A stretch of 64,000 bases of DNA from Candidatus Goldiibacteriota bacterium HGW-Goldbacteria-1. GTDB lineage: Bacteria; Oederibacteriota; PGYV01. Positions 52,687-62,835 of the stretch are shown here, piece by piece. A program made the position numbers and the translations under genes. The stretch lies in assembly GCA_002839855.1 (NCBI GenBank), contig PGYV01000008.1, positions 124,001 through 188,000 on the forward strand. Reading direction: 5' to 3'. Below the pieces are notes generated by a model, which was not told where the DNA came from, searched no databases, and saw only the letters and a program-made list of their open reading frames with translations. Every line of letters starts with the position of its first letter. Position 1 is the stretch's first letter.

Positions 52687-53188
52687 GAAAGCTTTAACTA
52701 AAATAGCGGGCCGAAAAAAGACTGTGGTAAGAAAAGCCGTGCTTGAAGACGCGGTTTTTATACACGCGGCCATACAAAAATATGCCGCCGCGGCTGACCT
52801 TCTTATTAAACCGCTTGCGGACATATACTCGCAGATAAGGGAGTATTTTATCTGCGAAATAAACGGCAAACCTGCGGGGATAATTGCCCTGCATATTTAC
52901 TGGTCAGACATGGCGGAAATAAGGTCGTTTGTTGTGGAAAAAGAAAACCGCATGGCGGGAGCCGGCAGCATGCTTTTAAAGGCTGCAATGGCTGAAGCAA
53001 AAAAAATGGGAATAACAAAAGTTTTCGCGCTTACAAAAATACCGGATTATTTCAGGAAACACGGATTTAAGGACGAGCAAAAAGCCGCGCTTCCGCAGAA
53101 AATATGGAAAGACTGTTTAAACTGCCCTAAGTTTCCAAACTGCGATGAATCCGCTGTATTATACGATTTTAACGGGGAAAAAGGTTGA
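52670..53188 (+). CDS. GNAT N-acetyltransferase, NAGS-like
   Basis: 172 residues. TTG start overlapping the gamma subunit. Acetyl-CoA loop RMAGAGSMLLKAAM. The C-terminal IWKDCLNCPKFPNCDESAV matches a cysteine-containing end seen in bacterial N-acetylglutamate synthase-type acetyltransferases. It probably acetylates an amino acid, glutamate being the likely one. The final TGA overlaps the next start (TTGA). Confidence 0.82.
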   Translation: MQKKIKKALTKIAGRKKTVVRKAVLEDAVFIHAAIQKYAAAADLLIKPLADIYSQIREYFICEINGKPAGIIALHIYWSDMAEIRSFVVEKENRMAGAGSMLLKAAMAEAKKMGITKVFALTKIPDYFRKHGFKDEQKAALPQKIWKDCLNCPKFPNCDESAVLYDFNGEKG

Positions 53189-56100
53189 AAGACAAAAAAA
53201 AGGAACTGTCGGTAAATTTTGAAATAGTCATCAGAGAAGAAGAAGGAAGGTTCATAGGCGAATGCCGGGAACTGCCCGGCCTTGTGGCAGGCGGCGCCAA
53301 TTCCGGCGAAGTCATCAGGAACCTGAAAGCGGCTATTCCGCTTTATCTGCGTTATGTGCCCAAAGAATCTTTTATTCCTGTTTATGAAAATGAGATTATT
53401 CCCATAATATATGATTTTGAGGAATTTAACGGCCATCTTTACGCCGCCACTAATAAAGACACAGTAATTCGCACTTCTACCGGCGATACAGGTTCGTGGG
53501 AAAGTATAACTGTTGCCAATATTTATTCGCCGTATTTTAACGGGCCGGTGGGTCAGACAAAAAGTTTTGAAAAAGAAGACCTTGGGGATTATACTCCGCA
53601 GGTTTATTGTTTAAAAACATATAATGATTTGGGAACGCCAAAACTTTTCTGCGGCACCAACGCCAGCGGCGGCATTTATGAAAGCCTTGACGGAAAGACG
53701 TGGAGCCTCTCTTTTAACAGCCAGGAAGCAAGGATACACTGCATGGAAGTTTTCAAGGGCAAACTTTTTGCCGGCACTTCCACGGAAGGAAAAATATACA
53801 GTTATAACGGCACGCACTGGGTGATTTCCATAAACACCACTGAACTTGCCGTTACGGCTTTTGGGATATACAGGGACTACCTTTACGCGGGTACATATCC
53901 AAACGGCGTAATTTACAGGACAGCGGACGGCATTAACTGGCAGAAAATTTATGACACAAACCAGTCTTTTGTAAACGGTTTTTATGTCTTTAAAAACAGG
54001 CTTTATGCCTCCACATCAAAGGCCACCGGCGGGCTTATCTTTATGACGGAAGACGGCACCAACTGGGTGGAGAATTTCTTCTCTGAAAAAGACGTAAATT
54101 TTTACGGCTTTGCCTCTTTTTCAAATAATTTATATGTGGGAAGCGGCGATAACGGAAGGATTTACAAATCCCTGGATGGAAAAAGATGGGAACTGGCGTT
54201 TCAGACAGATGAAGAAGACGTACGTTCTCTTAGAATGTTTAACGGGTATCTTTATTTTGGTTCTTCGCCCAAGGGCAGGATTTTTAAGACTACGGTCAGC
54301 AATACTCCGCCGCCCCGCGCGCTTGATATCGCCGTTTCTGAAATAACATCGCACAGCGCCGCAATTAACTGGCGGACTGACAGGGAAGCGCAGACTATAA
54401 TTGAATACGGCATAGATGAAAGTTACGGAAATAATATAATAAACGAAACCATGACGGCAGAGCACAGGATAACGTTAAATAACCTGCGCGCCATGACAAA
54501 ATACCATTTCAGGATACTTACATATTCGGACATGGGAAGCTTTTCCGGAATCATAGACGATTATACCCTTACCACGGCCGCGGCTGTAACGCCTGTAATT
54601 GAATCAGGCTCTCACTCTGCGCAGGAAAAATGGTACAAGAAAAGTGAAGCGGAATTCAAATGGGGGCAGCACCTTGACATAAAACATTACCTTTATATGA
54701 TAGACCAGGAACCGGATACAATTCCGGAACCGTCACAGTGCTCTGTCACGGTTAATGAATCCGTAAATATGAAAAATCTTGATGACGGCGTGTGGTATCT
54801 GCATTTAAGGATAGAAGATAAAGCCGGAAACATAAGCAGTACGGCGTCGCACTTCTGCGTAAAAATAGACACGCAGGCGCTGCCGCCGGTTATATCCTCC
54901 CCGACGCACGAAAAAAGCGATGTCTGGTACTCCAACAACACTCCGGTTTTTACATGGGAAAAACCGCAGGATCTGTCGGGTATTGAAGGGTATTACTACA
55001 TAATTGACGACCTTCCGGGAACTGTGCCCGGCGATAAAAACGGCACCTTTACAATGGCAACGACGGTTAAGTCACAGCCCATAGAAGACGGTGTAAAATA
55101 TATTCACGTGGTTTCCAAAGATGCCGCGGGCAATGTGGGCACAAAGGCGGCTCATTATAAATTCTGCGTTGATACCACGGCATTAATACCGGCCTTATCA
55201 TCACGCACGCATCCCGACGAAGAGTCGTGGTACAACAAATCAAAGGTTGAACTTCATATAGCAAGGCCGCAGGATTTATCCGGTATTGAAGGTTTCTATT
55301 ATACGGTGGACCAGAAGCCGGATACAAAACCGTCAGACACCGACTGGGTATATACAAAAGCCAGCGACATAGAACTGCCGGCAAAAACTGACGGCACGTG
55401 GTATGTTCATTTACGGTCAAAAGATTTTGCGGGAAATATTTCCGCGGAGACCGCGCACTTTAAATTTAAGATAGACACTCAGGCGCTTCCTCCAAACATT
55501 TCTTCGGTGACACACCCTGATTCGCATAAATGGTATAACCTTAAAAAAGCTCAGTTTAAAATTATGCCGCCGGAAGATTTGTCCGGCATTGAAGGGTATT
55601 ATTATCTGATTGATACAAAAGAAAAAAATACGCCGGATGCGACAGCCGCGTGGACGGACAAAGATACTATTTTCTCATCCGATTTAAAAGACGGAGAATG
55701 GTATCTGCACGTAACGGCGCGCGACAAGGCGGGTAATTCCGGGCAGATGGCGTCGCACTACCGCATAAATATTGACACCGCGGCAAAGCCGCCGGCGGTT
55801 TATTCAAGGACGCACCCGGACCAGGAGCAGTGGTATAACAATTCCATACCGGAGCTTCACTGGGACACGCCTGAAGACCTGTCCGGCATAGAAGGATATT
55901 TTTACACCGTTGATAAGAAACATAACACAGTGCCGGTAAAGGAAAACTGCGAATGGACCACCGCAAATCAGGTTACCATTCAGCCCCCGGAAGACGGGAT
56001 ATGGTATTTTCACATTATTTCAAAGGACAATGCCGGCAACACAGGCTGGGAAGCGTTTCATTATAAGCTGAAGATTGACACTAAGGTGGAACAGCCAAGG

Positions 56101-58725
56101 ATAAGTTCTTCCACCCACCCTGATGAAAGCAAGTGGTATAATTCGGGAAAGGTAAAAATAAGCTGGACAGTCCCGCAGGACCTTTCAAAGATAAAGGCGT
56201 TTTATTATCTGTTCTCCAAAGAAAGGCACCTTAAGATATCGCCGGAGCACGCTGTAAAGACGGATATGCGTGAAGCGGAATTAAATGTGGAAGATGAAGG
56301 CACGTATTATTTTCACATAGTGGGCGAGGACAATGCCGGCAATATAGGCGAAGATCCGGCGGTCTTTACGGTGAAAATTGACCTTGTGGCGGAACCGCCG
56401 AAGATAATTTCCACAACGCACGTAAACCCTGAAAAATATTATTCCAATATAAGCCCGGTGTTTGCTGTTGAAAAAATAAACGACATGTCGGGTGTTGACG
56501 GCTACTACTATATTATAGACAGAAATCCTGATACTGTGCCTGACCGCAAGAATTCCAGGTTTGTACAGGACGGCACCATTAAAGTTCCGGACAGGCTGGA
56601 AGACGGCGAATGGTATTTTCATATCCTTACAAAAGACGCGTCCGGCAATATAGGTACGGAAGCCACGCATTTAAGATTCATGATAGAAATAACGCCTCCC
56701 GAAGTAACCATCGCGGAGCTGCCGGAATTTATTAATGCGGAAAAATTTGACGTATCATGGGACGCCCAGGATAAAGAGTCGGGAGTGGCGTGTTTTGACG
56801 TGGAATTCAGGGAAGGCGAAAAAGGAAAGTGGAAGCCTTGGCTTAATGACACAAAGGATAAACAGGCAAAGTTTTCAGGAAGCGACGGCATAAGGTATCA
56901 CTTCAGGGTAAGGGCAAAGGACAATGCCGGCAACTGGTCGCAGTTTATGGAACCGGAAAAAGCCAGCGTAACTGTTGACATAACTCCGCCTACGCCTGTG
57001 ACACAGCTGGTTGCCAAGCCGCAAAAAGGCGGCGAGATACACCTTGAATGGAACAAGTGTTCGGATTCTGTCAGCGGCCTTGCATATTACAGAATTTACA
57101 GATCTTCTGTTTCCGGCCATGCCGGCATGCAGATAAATGACGACGGCGAAACAATTGACACTAAGTTTATTGACGCGTCCAAAGATATAGAAGACGGCAT
57201 AATTTACTATTACACGGTAAGGCCGGTGGACAAAATAGGAAATGAACGCGAAAGCGGAAACAAGCAGGTGCTTGCCATCTGTGACCGCGCCGCAATGCCG
57301 CCGGTGGTGCGCTCCCTTACGCACCCGATGCAGGGCGACTGGTATAATGTAAAAAATATAAAACTTACATGGGATACGCCGCAGGATGCCACAAGAATAA
57401 CAGGTTACTATTATATATTTGACCAGACAGGCACCACCCTGCCGGGTGAAAAGAACGGCACCTGGTTTACCGACAACGAAATTGATTTTAACAACGTATC
57501 TGACGGAACATGGTATTTTCACATTGTATCAAAGGATGAAGCGGGAAATATTTCAGAAGAAGCTTCGCATTACACCATAAACGTGGATACTACAAAACCA
57601 AAACCGCCTGTGGTCACTTCAATTACACATCCGGATTTTAACGGCTGGTACAACGGCAATTCGCCTTCGTTCAGCTGGACGGTTCCCCCTGACCAGGCTG
57701 GAATTGACGGTTATTATTATGTGTTTAACCAGATTAAAAACACGACGCCGCAGCCTTCCACTTCTTCGTGGACAAAAGGCACAATGGCTTCATTTGTGGA
57801 TGTTCCCGACGGCGTATGGTACCTGCACGTGACTGCCAAGGACACCGCGGGAAATATTTCGGAAGAGGCTTCGCATTTTCAGGTAAATGTGGCAATGACG
57901 CCGCCGCCGCCGGCTGTTTTTTCTTCCACTCATCCGGAACAGGATAAATGGTACAGGGACAAATCGGTAAAACTGCAGTGGAAAGCCGCGCAGTACGTAA
58001 ACAGCATAGTGGGTTATTATTATGTCCTTGATAACACAGAAAACACAATTCCCACACCTAAGAACAATAAAACCATGGACACGCATATAGCATATCCGGA
58101 GCTGTCTGACGGCGTATGGTATTTCCACATGCTGTCAATTGATAAAGAAGGCGTGACGGGAAAGACTGCGTATCACTTTAAAATTAAGATTAAAACCAAG
58201 GTAAAGTTAAAGGGTGTGGTCACGCATTCCAACGGTATTATGCCGCTTGCGGGTGCTACTGTAGAGGTCATGAAAGAAGACGGCGCTACCATGGGCATAG
58301 GCATTTCTGATAAGGAAGGGAATTTTGAAGTGGATAACCTTAGCGTTGGAAAGGTAAAGGTGAAAGTGCTTACTAAGAACCTTCCTCCGCAGATGATATA
58401 TGACGTGGAGCTTAATCAGGACGAGCCGGAGAAAATATTAAATATCTCCACGGAAATTTTCGCGTTCTATGAGGAAACTACGGGAAAAATGACTTTCAGT
58501 TACTACATCCCTGAAGACGGGGCTGTGACTATAAAGGTTTATAATGAAGCCGGTAAAATTTTAAGCACGCTTGAAGAAAATAAAAAAGGCAAAATATATA
58601 ATTCCACAGTCTGGGATACGGCCGGTAATGAAGACGGCATCTACCTTTATCAGATATCGGCAAAAGGCAGTGAAAGCGGAAAGATAACCAGGTACGGCAT
58701 AAGGAAGATAAAAAAAGGCAAATGA
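53185..58725 (+). CDS. HicB-like domain fused to a giant propeller/Ig-repeat protein
   Basis: 1,846 residues. The first ~60 are a HicB-like fold (FEIVIREEEGRFIGECRELPGLVAGG...LKAAIPLYLRYV). Then a beta-propeller (~75-375; YAGTYPNGVIYRTADG, FGSSPKGRIFK), one fibronectin-type domain (~380-475), about ten ~105-residue Ig-like repeats (THPDEESWYN...DLSGIEG(F/Y)YY.(V/I)D...DG.WY.H...D.AGN), a second FN3, a carboxypeptidase-regulatory-like domain and a FlgD-type sorting end. No signal peptide is visible at the N-terminus, odd for a secreted design. TTG start. Confidence 0.85.
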   Translation: MKDKKKELSVNFEIVIREEEGRFIGECRELPGLVAGGANSGEVIRNLKAAIPLYLRYVPKESFIPVYENEIIPIIYDFEEFNGHLYAATNKDTVIRTSTGDTGSWESITVANIYSPYFNGPVGQTKSFEKEDLGDYTPQVYCLKTYNDLGTPKLFCGTNASGGIYESLDGKTWSLSFNSQEARIHCMEVFKGKLFAGTSTEGKIYSYNGTHWVISINTTELAVTAFGIYRDYLYAGTYPNGVIYRTADGINWQKIYDTNQSFVNGFYVFKNRLYASTSKATGGLIFMTEDGTNWVENFFSEKDVNFYGFASFSNNLYVGSGDNGRIYKSLDGKRWELAFQTDEEDVRSLRMFNGYLYFGSSPKGRIFKTTVSNTPPPRALDIAVSEITSHSAAINWRTDREAQTIIEYGIDESYGNNIINETMTAEHRITLNNLRAMTKYHFRILTYSDMGSFSGIIDDYTLTTAAAVTPVIESGSHSAQEKWYKKSEAEFKWGQHLDIKHYLYMIDQEPDTIPEPSQCSVTVNESVNMKNLDDGVWYLHLRIEDKAGNISSTASHFCVKIDTQALPPVISSPTHEKSDVWYSNNTPVFTWEKPQDLSGIEGYYYIIDDLPGTVPGDKNGTFTMATTVKSQPIEDGVKYIHVVSKDAAGNVGTKAAHYKFCVDTTALIPALSSRTHPDEESWYNKSKVELHIARPQDLSGIEGFYYTVDQKPDTKPSDTDWVYTKASDIELPAKTDGTWYVHLRSKDFAGNISAETAHFKFKIDTQALPPNISSVTHPDSHKWYNLKKAQFKIMPPEDLSGIEGYYYLIDTKEKNTPDATAAWTDKDTIFSSDLKDGEWYLHVTARDKAGNSGQMASHYRINIDTAAKPPAVYSRTHPDQEQWYNNSIPELHWDTPEDLSGIEGYFYTVDKKHNTVPVKENCEWTTANQVTIQPPEDGIWYFHIISKDNAGNTGWEAFHYKLKIDTKVEQPRISSSTHPDESKWYNSGKVKISWTVPQDLSKIKAFYYLFSKERHLKISPEHAVKTDMREAELNVEDEGTYYFHIVGEDNAGNIGEDPAVFTVKIDLVAEPPKIISTTHVNPEKYYSNISPVFAVEKINDMSGVDGYYYIIDRNPDTVPDRKNSRFVQDGTIKVPDRLEDGEWYFHILTKDASGNIGTEATHLRFMIEITPPEVTIAELPEFINAEKFDVSWDAQDKESGVACFDVEFREGEKGKWKPWLNDTKDKQAKFSGSDGIRYHFRVRAKDNAGNWSQFMEPEKASVTVDITPPTPVTQLVAKPQKGGEIHLEWNKCSDSVSGLAYYRIYRSSVSGHAGMQINDDGETIDTKFIDASKDIEDGIIYYYTVRPVDKIGNERESGNKQVLAICDRAAMPPVVRSLTHPMQGDWYNVKNIKLTWDTPQDATRITGYYYIFDQTGTTLPGEKNGTWFTDNEIDFNNVSDGTWYFHIVSKDEAGNISEEASHYTINVDTTKPKPPVVTSITHPDFNGWYNGNSPSFSWTVPPDQAGIDGYYYVFNQIKNTTPQPSTSSWTKGTMASFVDVPDGVWYLHVTAKDTAGNISEEASHFQVNVAMTPPPPAVFSSTHPEQDKWYRDKSVKLQWKAAQYVNSIVGYYYVLDNTENTIPTPKNNKTMDTHIAYPELSDGVWYFHMLSIDKEGVTGKTAYHFKIKIKTKVKLKGVVTHSNGIMPLAGATVEVMKEDGATMGIGISDKEGNFEVDNLSVGKVKVKVLTKNLPPQMIYDVELNQDEPEKILNISTEIFAFYEETTGKMTFSYYIPEDGAVTIKVYNEAGKILSTLEENKKGKIYNSTVWDTAGNEDGIYLYQISAKGSESGKITRYGIRKIKKGK

Positions 58726-58738
58726 AAGAGAGGTACTT

Positions 58739-59566
58739 ATGGCAAAAAAGTGCAAATCCTGCGGGACGGACAACAGGGATGAAGCAAAGTTCTGCGCTTC
58801 ATGCGGGTCGCCTGTAGCTGCAAATAAAATTAAACCGGTAAAAAAACCTGTATCGCCGGCAGCTATAAAATTCCGTATTATTCTGGCGGTTTCGCTGGTG
58901 CTTGTTGCTGCTGCCATGGTTACGGTTATGTCCAAAGTTAAAGAGGCCGCTCAGTTAAAAACGGTGGAAACCACAAAAGCGCAGTTTGAAGCGCAGGATG
59001 TTTCCGTATTTTCGGGGATTACGCGGAAGGACTTTACGCATCAGGTTTTAAAGTGGCAGGTAACGACAAATGTAATTAAGCAGGTCTACCAGTACGCCAA
59101 GGATTCAGATGACCCGGACTTTATGTTTTCAATGATGGTAAGCCAGCCCGATTTTAAGGAAAAATTACCCCATGCCAATTTCTTAAGCCTGGGGATTTAT
59201 GATAATAGACTTTACGCCGTTAAATACGAATTTGGCGAGACTGAAGAATATTTAAGGCAGGTTGTAAAAGTGCCTGACGGGGAAGCGGTGCTTTACGGCA
59301 GGTACCTTGGATTAAGAAAAGTTTTTGAAAAACTTTTCGGCAGGCCTTCTTTTGTGAAGGAAGACATAAAAAAGTTTCCGTTAAAAGAAAGGCTTAAGTA
59401 TCTTAAGAAGGGAAAGGATAACAACGGCAACCCAAGCAATATTTATATTACCTGGGACCTTGGAAATACCAAAGCGGAACTTGTAATGTTTGGAAGCGGT
59501 GAAAAGGCGCACCTTACTGTGCGTTTCCTTTATATGCCTGTATGGGATATAGTGGGCAAACATTAA
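58739..59566 (+). CDS. zinc-ribbon, single-TM protein
   Basis: 275 residues: CKSC...CASC zinc ribbon (residues 5-25), a membrane helix (about 42-62), and a ~200-residue domain with FLSLGIYDNRLYAVKYEF and GRPSF. The zinc ribbon would be cytoplasmic and the rest outside the inner membrane. Unknown function. It ends directly before the next gene (58739-59566 then ATG 59567). Confidence 0.8.
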   Translation: MAKKCKSCGTDNRDEAKFCASCGSPVAANKIKPVKKPVSPAAIKFRIILAVSLVLVAAAMVTVMSKVKEAAQLKTVETTKAQFEAQDVSVFSGITRKDFTHQVLKWQVTTNVIKQVYQYAKDSDDPDFMFSMMVSQPDFKEKLPHANFLSLGIYDNRLYAVKYEFGETEEYLRQVVKVPDGEAVLYGRYLGLRKVFEKLFGRPSFVKEDIKKFPLKERLKYLKKGKDNNGNPSNIYITWDLGNTKAELVMFGSGEKAHLTVRFLYMPVWDIVGKH

Positions 59567-61558
59567 ATGAAAAATGGCATATCCGCGGGGAATATTTTTA
59601 TTTTCTTTGTGATATCCGCGCTTGCGCTTGTGCCGCTGGCAGTAAATACGGTTTCTTATAATATAGTTCACGTTAAGGATATTATTTTCCTGGTATGCGC
59701 TTTCGGTGCTTTTATTGCCTGGATTTTATCCGGAAGTTCAAAGATTAAAGCTATTACCCTTTTCCCGCTTGTTTATTTTGCGTGGGCATCAGCGTGCGCT
59801 TTGGCAGGCGATTACAGTTATATTTCAATTAAGGCCTTAACTGTTTATGCCGGTATTTTTGTTTTTTTTGCCGCAGTTTCCAACTGCAGGGAGCTTAACC
59901 TTTCAAACATAAGAAACGCTGTGATAATCACGTCTGTAATTCCTGTAATTATAGGTATAGCACAGTCTTTTTTGCCGGGATTATTTAAAGGCTTCATGGT
60001 CTTTGGGGAAAGAATTCCGTCTCTGTTCGGAAATCCGAATTTCTTTGCCGCTTACCTTGTGGCGGTAATTCCAATAACTCTGTGGCGTACGATGTACGGA
60101 CTTGGAAGCGGCAAGTTTTTTAATCTGCTTTTAACCGCAGCGTCAATTTTTTGCCTTTACAAAACGGGTTCCAAAGCCGGCCTTCTGACCGTGGCGGTTG
60201 AATTCATAATACTTATCTGGGCTATCATAAAACAGAGGCAGATTAAAACAACGATAAGGTATTTCATAATCGCGGTAATGGCGGTGCTTACGGTTTTTAT
60301 GACGGCAAAGGCGCTGGGTATAAGCGCACGGGATATTTTAAAGGGTAATCAATGGGAAAAAAATGAATCTGTTTTTTTCAGGGAACAGGTGTGGTCAGGC
60401 ACCTTAAAAATGATAATGGACAGGCCTGTTATGGGGCACGGCCCCGGCGCGTTTACCCTTTCATATCCGCCGTACAGGACAGACAAACTTTTAAAGTGGA
60501 TGGACCAGCATGATTACGAAGTGACGTATCCGGAAAATATGTTTCTTCAGGCGGCCGCAGAGGCCGGATTTCCCGGGCTTATAATACTGCTGGCCATGCT
60601 TCTGTTTATATTGCTTCACTTTTCCAGAGAAGAAAAAGAAGAGACGGATTTTAAAATAGGTTTTGTGGGGCTTTTATTTATAAATATGTTCGGGGTTGAT
60701 TTGAATTACACAGGGTCATATATGTTGGCGGCATTTTACGCGGGAATATTTATGAATGATTATAAAGGCAGGGAATTTAAGTTAAACACTGCGGCGCGTT
60801 ATGTTGTAGCGTCTTTGGCGCTGGCGGTTTTAACGGCGTCAGTAATTTATCACGTAAAAAATGAAATGTCAGATGTTAAACTTAATTCCGCGGTTTATAT
60901 GTCGCGGGACAAAAACTTTAACGCCGCCATAAACGCTTATGAACACTCTGTTAAGTTAAACCCGTATAACTTAACAGCGCTGTATTTTTCCGGCAACGCG
61001 AAAATGGACAGGGCGCTGTCATCGTCCGGATATGAAGCGCTGGAAGATTACAGCAGATTAAATGAATTGGCGCCTAATTATGTCCTGCTGCACTACCGCA
61101 TGGCAAAAGCGTACTACAGGACGGGCAGTGTGCAGAACGCGGAAATGGAGTATAAAAAGATGCTGGCGCTTGACCCGTATTTTATGCCGGCAATAAGCGA
61201 ACTGGCTTATCTTTATTATTTTGACAATAAGGATACCGCCGGCGCGGAAGCGCTGCTGCTTGACGTTATTAAAAAAGAGCCTGATGACCCTTCCTTTTAC
61301 AATAATCTTGGAAATATCTATTTTGGAATGAAAAAGTATGAAGACGCGGTCTTGTATTATAATAAGGCGCTGGAATTAAAACCGTCTGCGGATTATTTTT
61401 ACAACATCGGCTGCGCATATCTGGCGCAGGAAATGCCGGAAAAAGCGGCTGAAGCGCTTGTAAAGGCATCCGAACTTGATGTAAATAAAGCAAATCAGAA
61501 AATACAGGTTATGCTTAATATTGCGCAGGGTCAGTTAATTAAAAAGAAAGGCAGGTAA
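59567..61558 (+). CDS. O-antigen ligase-like protein with TPRs
   Basis: 663 residues. About ten membrane helices to ~430, with the Wzy_C/WaaL periplasmic loop motif MGHGPGAFTLSYPPYR and FPGLIILLAMLL after it. TPR repeats fill ~455-660 (FYNNLGNIYFGMKKYEDAVLYYNKALELKP). Likely glycan polymerase or ligase, or protein O-glycosylation. Starts immediately after the zinc-ribbon gene. Confidence 0.9.
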   Translation: MKNGISAGNIFIFFVISALALVPLAVNTVSYNIVHVKDIIFLVCAFGAFIAWILSGSSKIKAITLFPLVYFAWASACALAGDYSYISIKALTVYAGIFVFFAAVSNCRELNLSNIRNAVIITSVIPVIIGIAQSFLPGLFKGFMVFGERIPSLFGNPNFFAAYLVAVIPITLWRTMYGLGSGKFFNLLLTAASIFCLYKTGSKAGLLTVAVEFIILIWAIIKQRQIKTTIRYFIIAVMAVLTVFMTAKALGISARDILKGNQWEKNESVFFREQVWSGTLKMIMDRPVMGHGPGAFTLSYPPYRTDKLLKWMDQHDYEVTYPENMFLQAAAEAGFPGLIILLAMLLFILLHFSREEKEETDFKIGFVGLLFINMFGVDLNYTGSYMLAAFYAGIFMNDYKGREFKLNTAARYVVASLALAVLTASVIYHVKNEMSDVKLNSAVYMSRDKNFNAAINAYEHSVKLNPYNLTALYFSGNAKMDRALSSSGYEALEDYSRLNELAPNYVLLHYRMAKAYYRTGSVQNAEMEYKKMLALDPYFMPAISELAYLYYFDNKDTAGAEALLLDVIKKEPDDPSFYNNLGNIYFGMKKYEDAVLYYNKALELKPSADYFYNIGCAYLAQEMPEKAAEALVKASELDVNKANQKIQVMLNIAQGQLIKKKGR

Positions 61559-61559
61559 T

Positions 61560-62189
61560 ATGATAAAAATAGCGGTACTTGTATCAGGAGGCGGAAGCAA
61601 TCTGCAGTCGCTTATAGACGCGGTTGAAAACGGATATATAAAAAATGGAAAGATTGAACTTGTTATTTCCAATAAGGCGGATGCTTTCGGCTTAAAGCGG
61701 GCAGAAAAACACGGTATTAAGAGTTTGTTTGTGGATCCTAAAGGATTTAAAAATCCGCAGGAATATGACGCGCACCTTGCAAAGATGCTTAATGCAGCAT
61801 CGATAGGCCTTGTATGCCTTGCCGGCTACATGAAGATACTTACAAAAGAATTTATAGACGGATTTAATAAACCCATAATGAATATTCACCCTGCGTTATT
61901 GCCGTCGTTTGGGGGGAAGGGGTGCTATGGGATTCACGTACACGAAAAAGTCCTTGAATACGGGGCGAAAGTAACAGGGTGCACGGTACACTTTGTGGAT
62001 TACGGCGCGGATACAGGCCCCATAATACTGCAGGAAGCGGTAAGCGTATCCGCGGACGATACTGCCGAAACCCTTCAGAAAAAAGTGCTTGTCTATGAAC
62101 ACAAGCTTTATAAGGAAGCTGTGAAACTTTTCTGTGAAGGCAGAATAAAACTTGAAGGCCGTATTGTAAAAATATCGGGTGATAATTAA
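61560..62189 (+). CDS. purN: phosphoribosylglycinamide formyltransferase
   Basis: 209 residues. VLVSGGGSNLQSLIDAV, and the folate site NIHPALLPSFGGKGCYG with catalytic His and GCTVHFVD. Transfers formyl from 10-formyl-THF in purine synthesis. purH follows after one small gene. Confidence 0.96.
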   Translation: MIKIAVLVSGGGSNLQSLIDAVENGYIKNGKIELVISNKADAFGLKRAEKHGIKSLFVDPKGFKNPQEYDAHLAKMLNAASIGLVCLAGYMKILTKEFIDGFNKPIMNIHPALLPSFGGKGCYGIHVHEKVLEYGAKVTGCTVHFVDYGADTGPIILQEAVSVSADDTAETLQKKVLVYEHKLYKEAVKLFCEGRIKLEGRIVKISGDN

Positions 62190-62191
62190 TA

Positions 62192-62812
62192 ATGATATGC
62201 CCTTCGTGCGGGTATGAATATAAAGACGGAATAAAGGTATGCCCGGACTGCGGTGCCGGGCTTGAACATATAAAAGAGACGGAGCCGGAAAGCAAACCCG
62301 CAGGCGTAATGGATAAAAATGACCTTGTATCAGCGGGGCTTTTTGATGACCTTGCGGAATTTGAGGTATTAAAAAAATATTTAGAAGAAGAAAAAATATT
62401 TTACCACACGGTGGATCATACGCCGTCAAAAGAATCCATGCGGGGGCACGCGCATCTTGCAAGATTCCCTGTATCGTATGAACTTTTTGTTGAAGAAAAA
62501 AGAATTGCAGACGCCAAACAGCTGATTGATGATATAAGGGAAGCACAGGTTGATATATCTGACATGCGCTGGCAGGAAACTGAACCTGATCCGGATATTG
62601 AAACGGCAGAACTTTGCCAGGTGGAAACTGACCTGGAAGCGTCAGTAATGCGTGACATATTAATGCAGGAAGGCATTTACAGTTTTGCCAGAAATAATAC
62701 CCTTCCATTCACAAACGTGATAATGTCTTTTTTTAACAGGAAAGGCAAAGTGACGATAATAGTAAATAAGGAAGACCTGGAAAAAGCTCAAAAAATAATA
62801 AAAGAATTGTAA
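62192..62812 (+). CDS. zinc-ribbon plus two DUF2007-like domains
   Basis: 206 residues. CPSCGYEYKDG..VCPDCGAG zinc ribbon (1-25), then two ~65-residue alpha/beta modules (LAEFEVLKKYLEEEKIFYHTV...FVEEKRIADAKQLI and DLEASVMRDILMQEGIYSF...VNKEDLEKAQKII) of the DUF2007 pattern. Function unknown; it sits between purN and purH and may be carried along. Confidence 0.8.
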   Translation: MICPSCGYEYKDGIKVCPDCGAGLEHIKETEPESKPAGVMDKNDLVSAGLFDDLAEFEVLKKYLEEEKIFYHTVDHTPSKESMRGHAHLARFPVSYELFVEEKRIADAKQLIDDIREAQVDISDMRWQETEPDPDIETAELCQVETDLEASVMRDILMQEGIYSFARNNTLPFTNVIMSFFNRKGKVTIIVNKEDLEKAQKIIKEL

Positions 62813-62835
62813 TTATATAACACGGAGGTAATAGA

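Noticed and set aside
52198-52869. Minus-strand 223-residue frame
   Set aside because: Opposes the gamma subunit and GNAT genes, which have clear family motifs; no ribosome site or family features on the minus strand.
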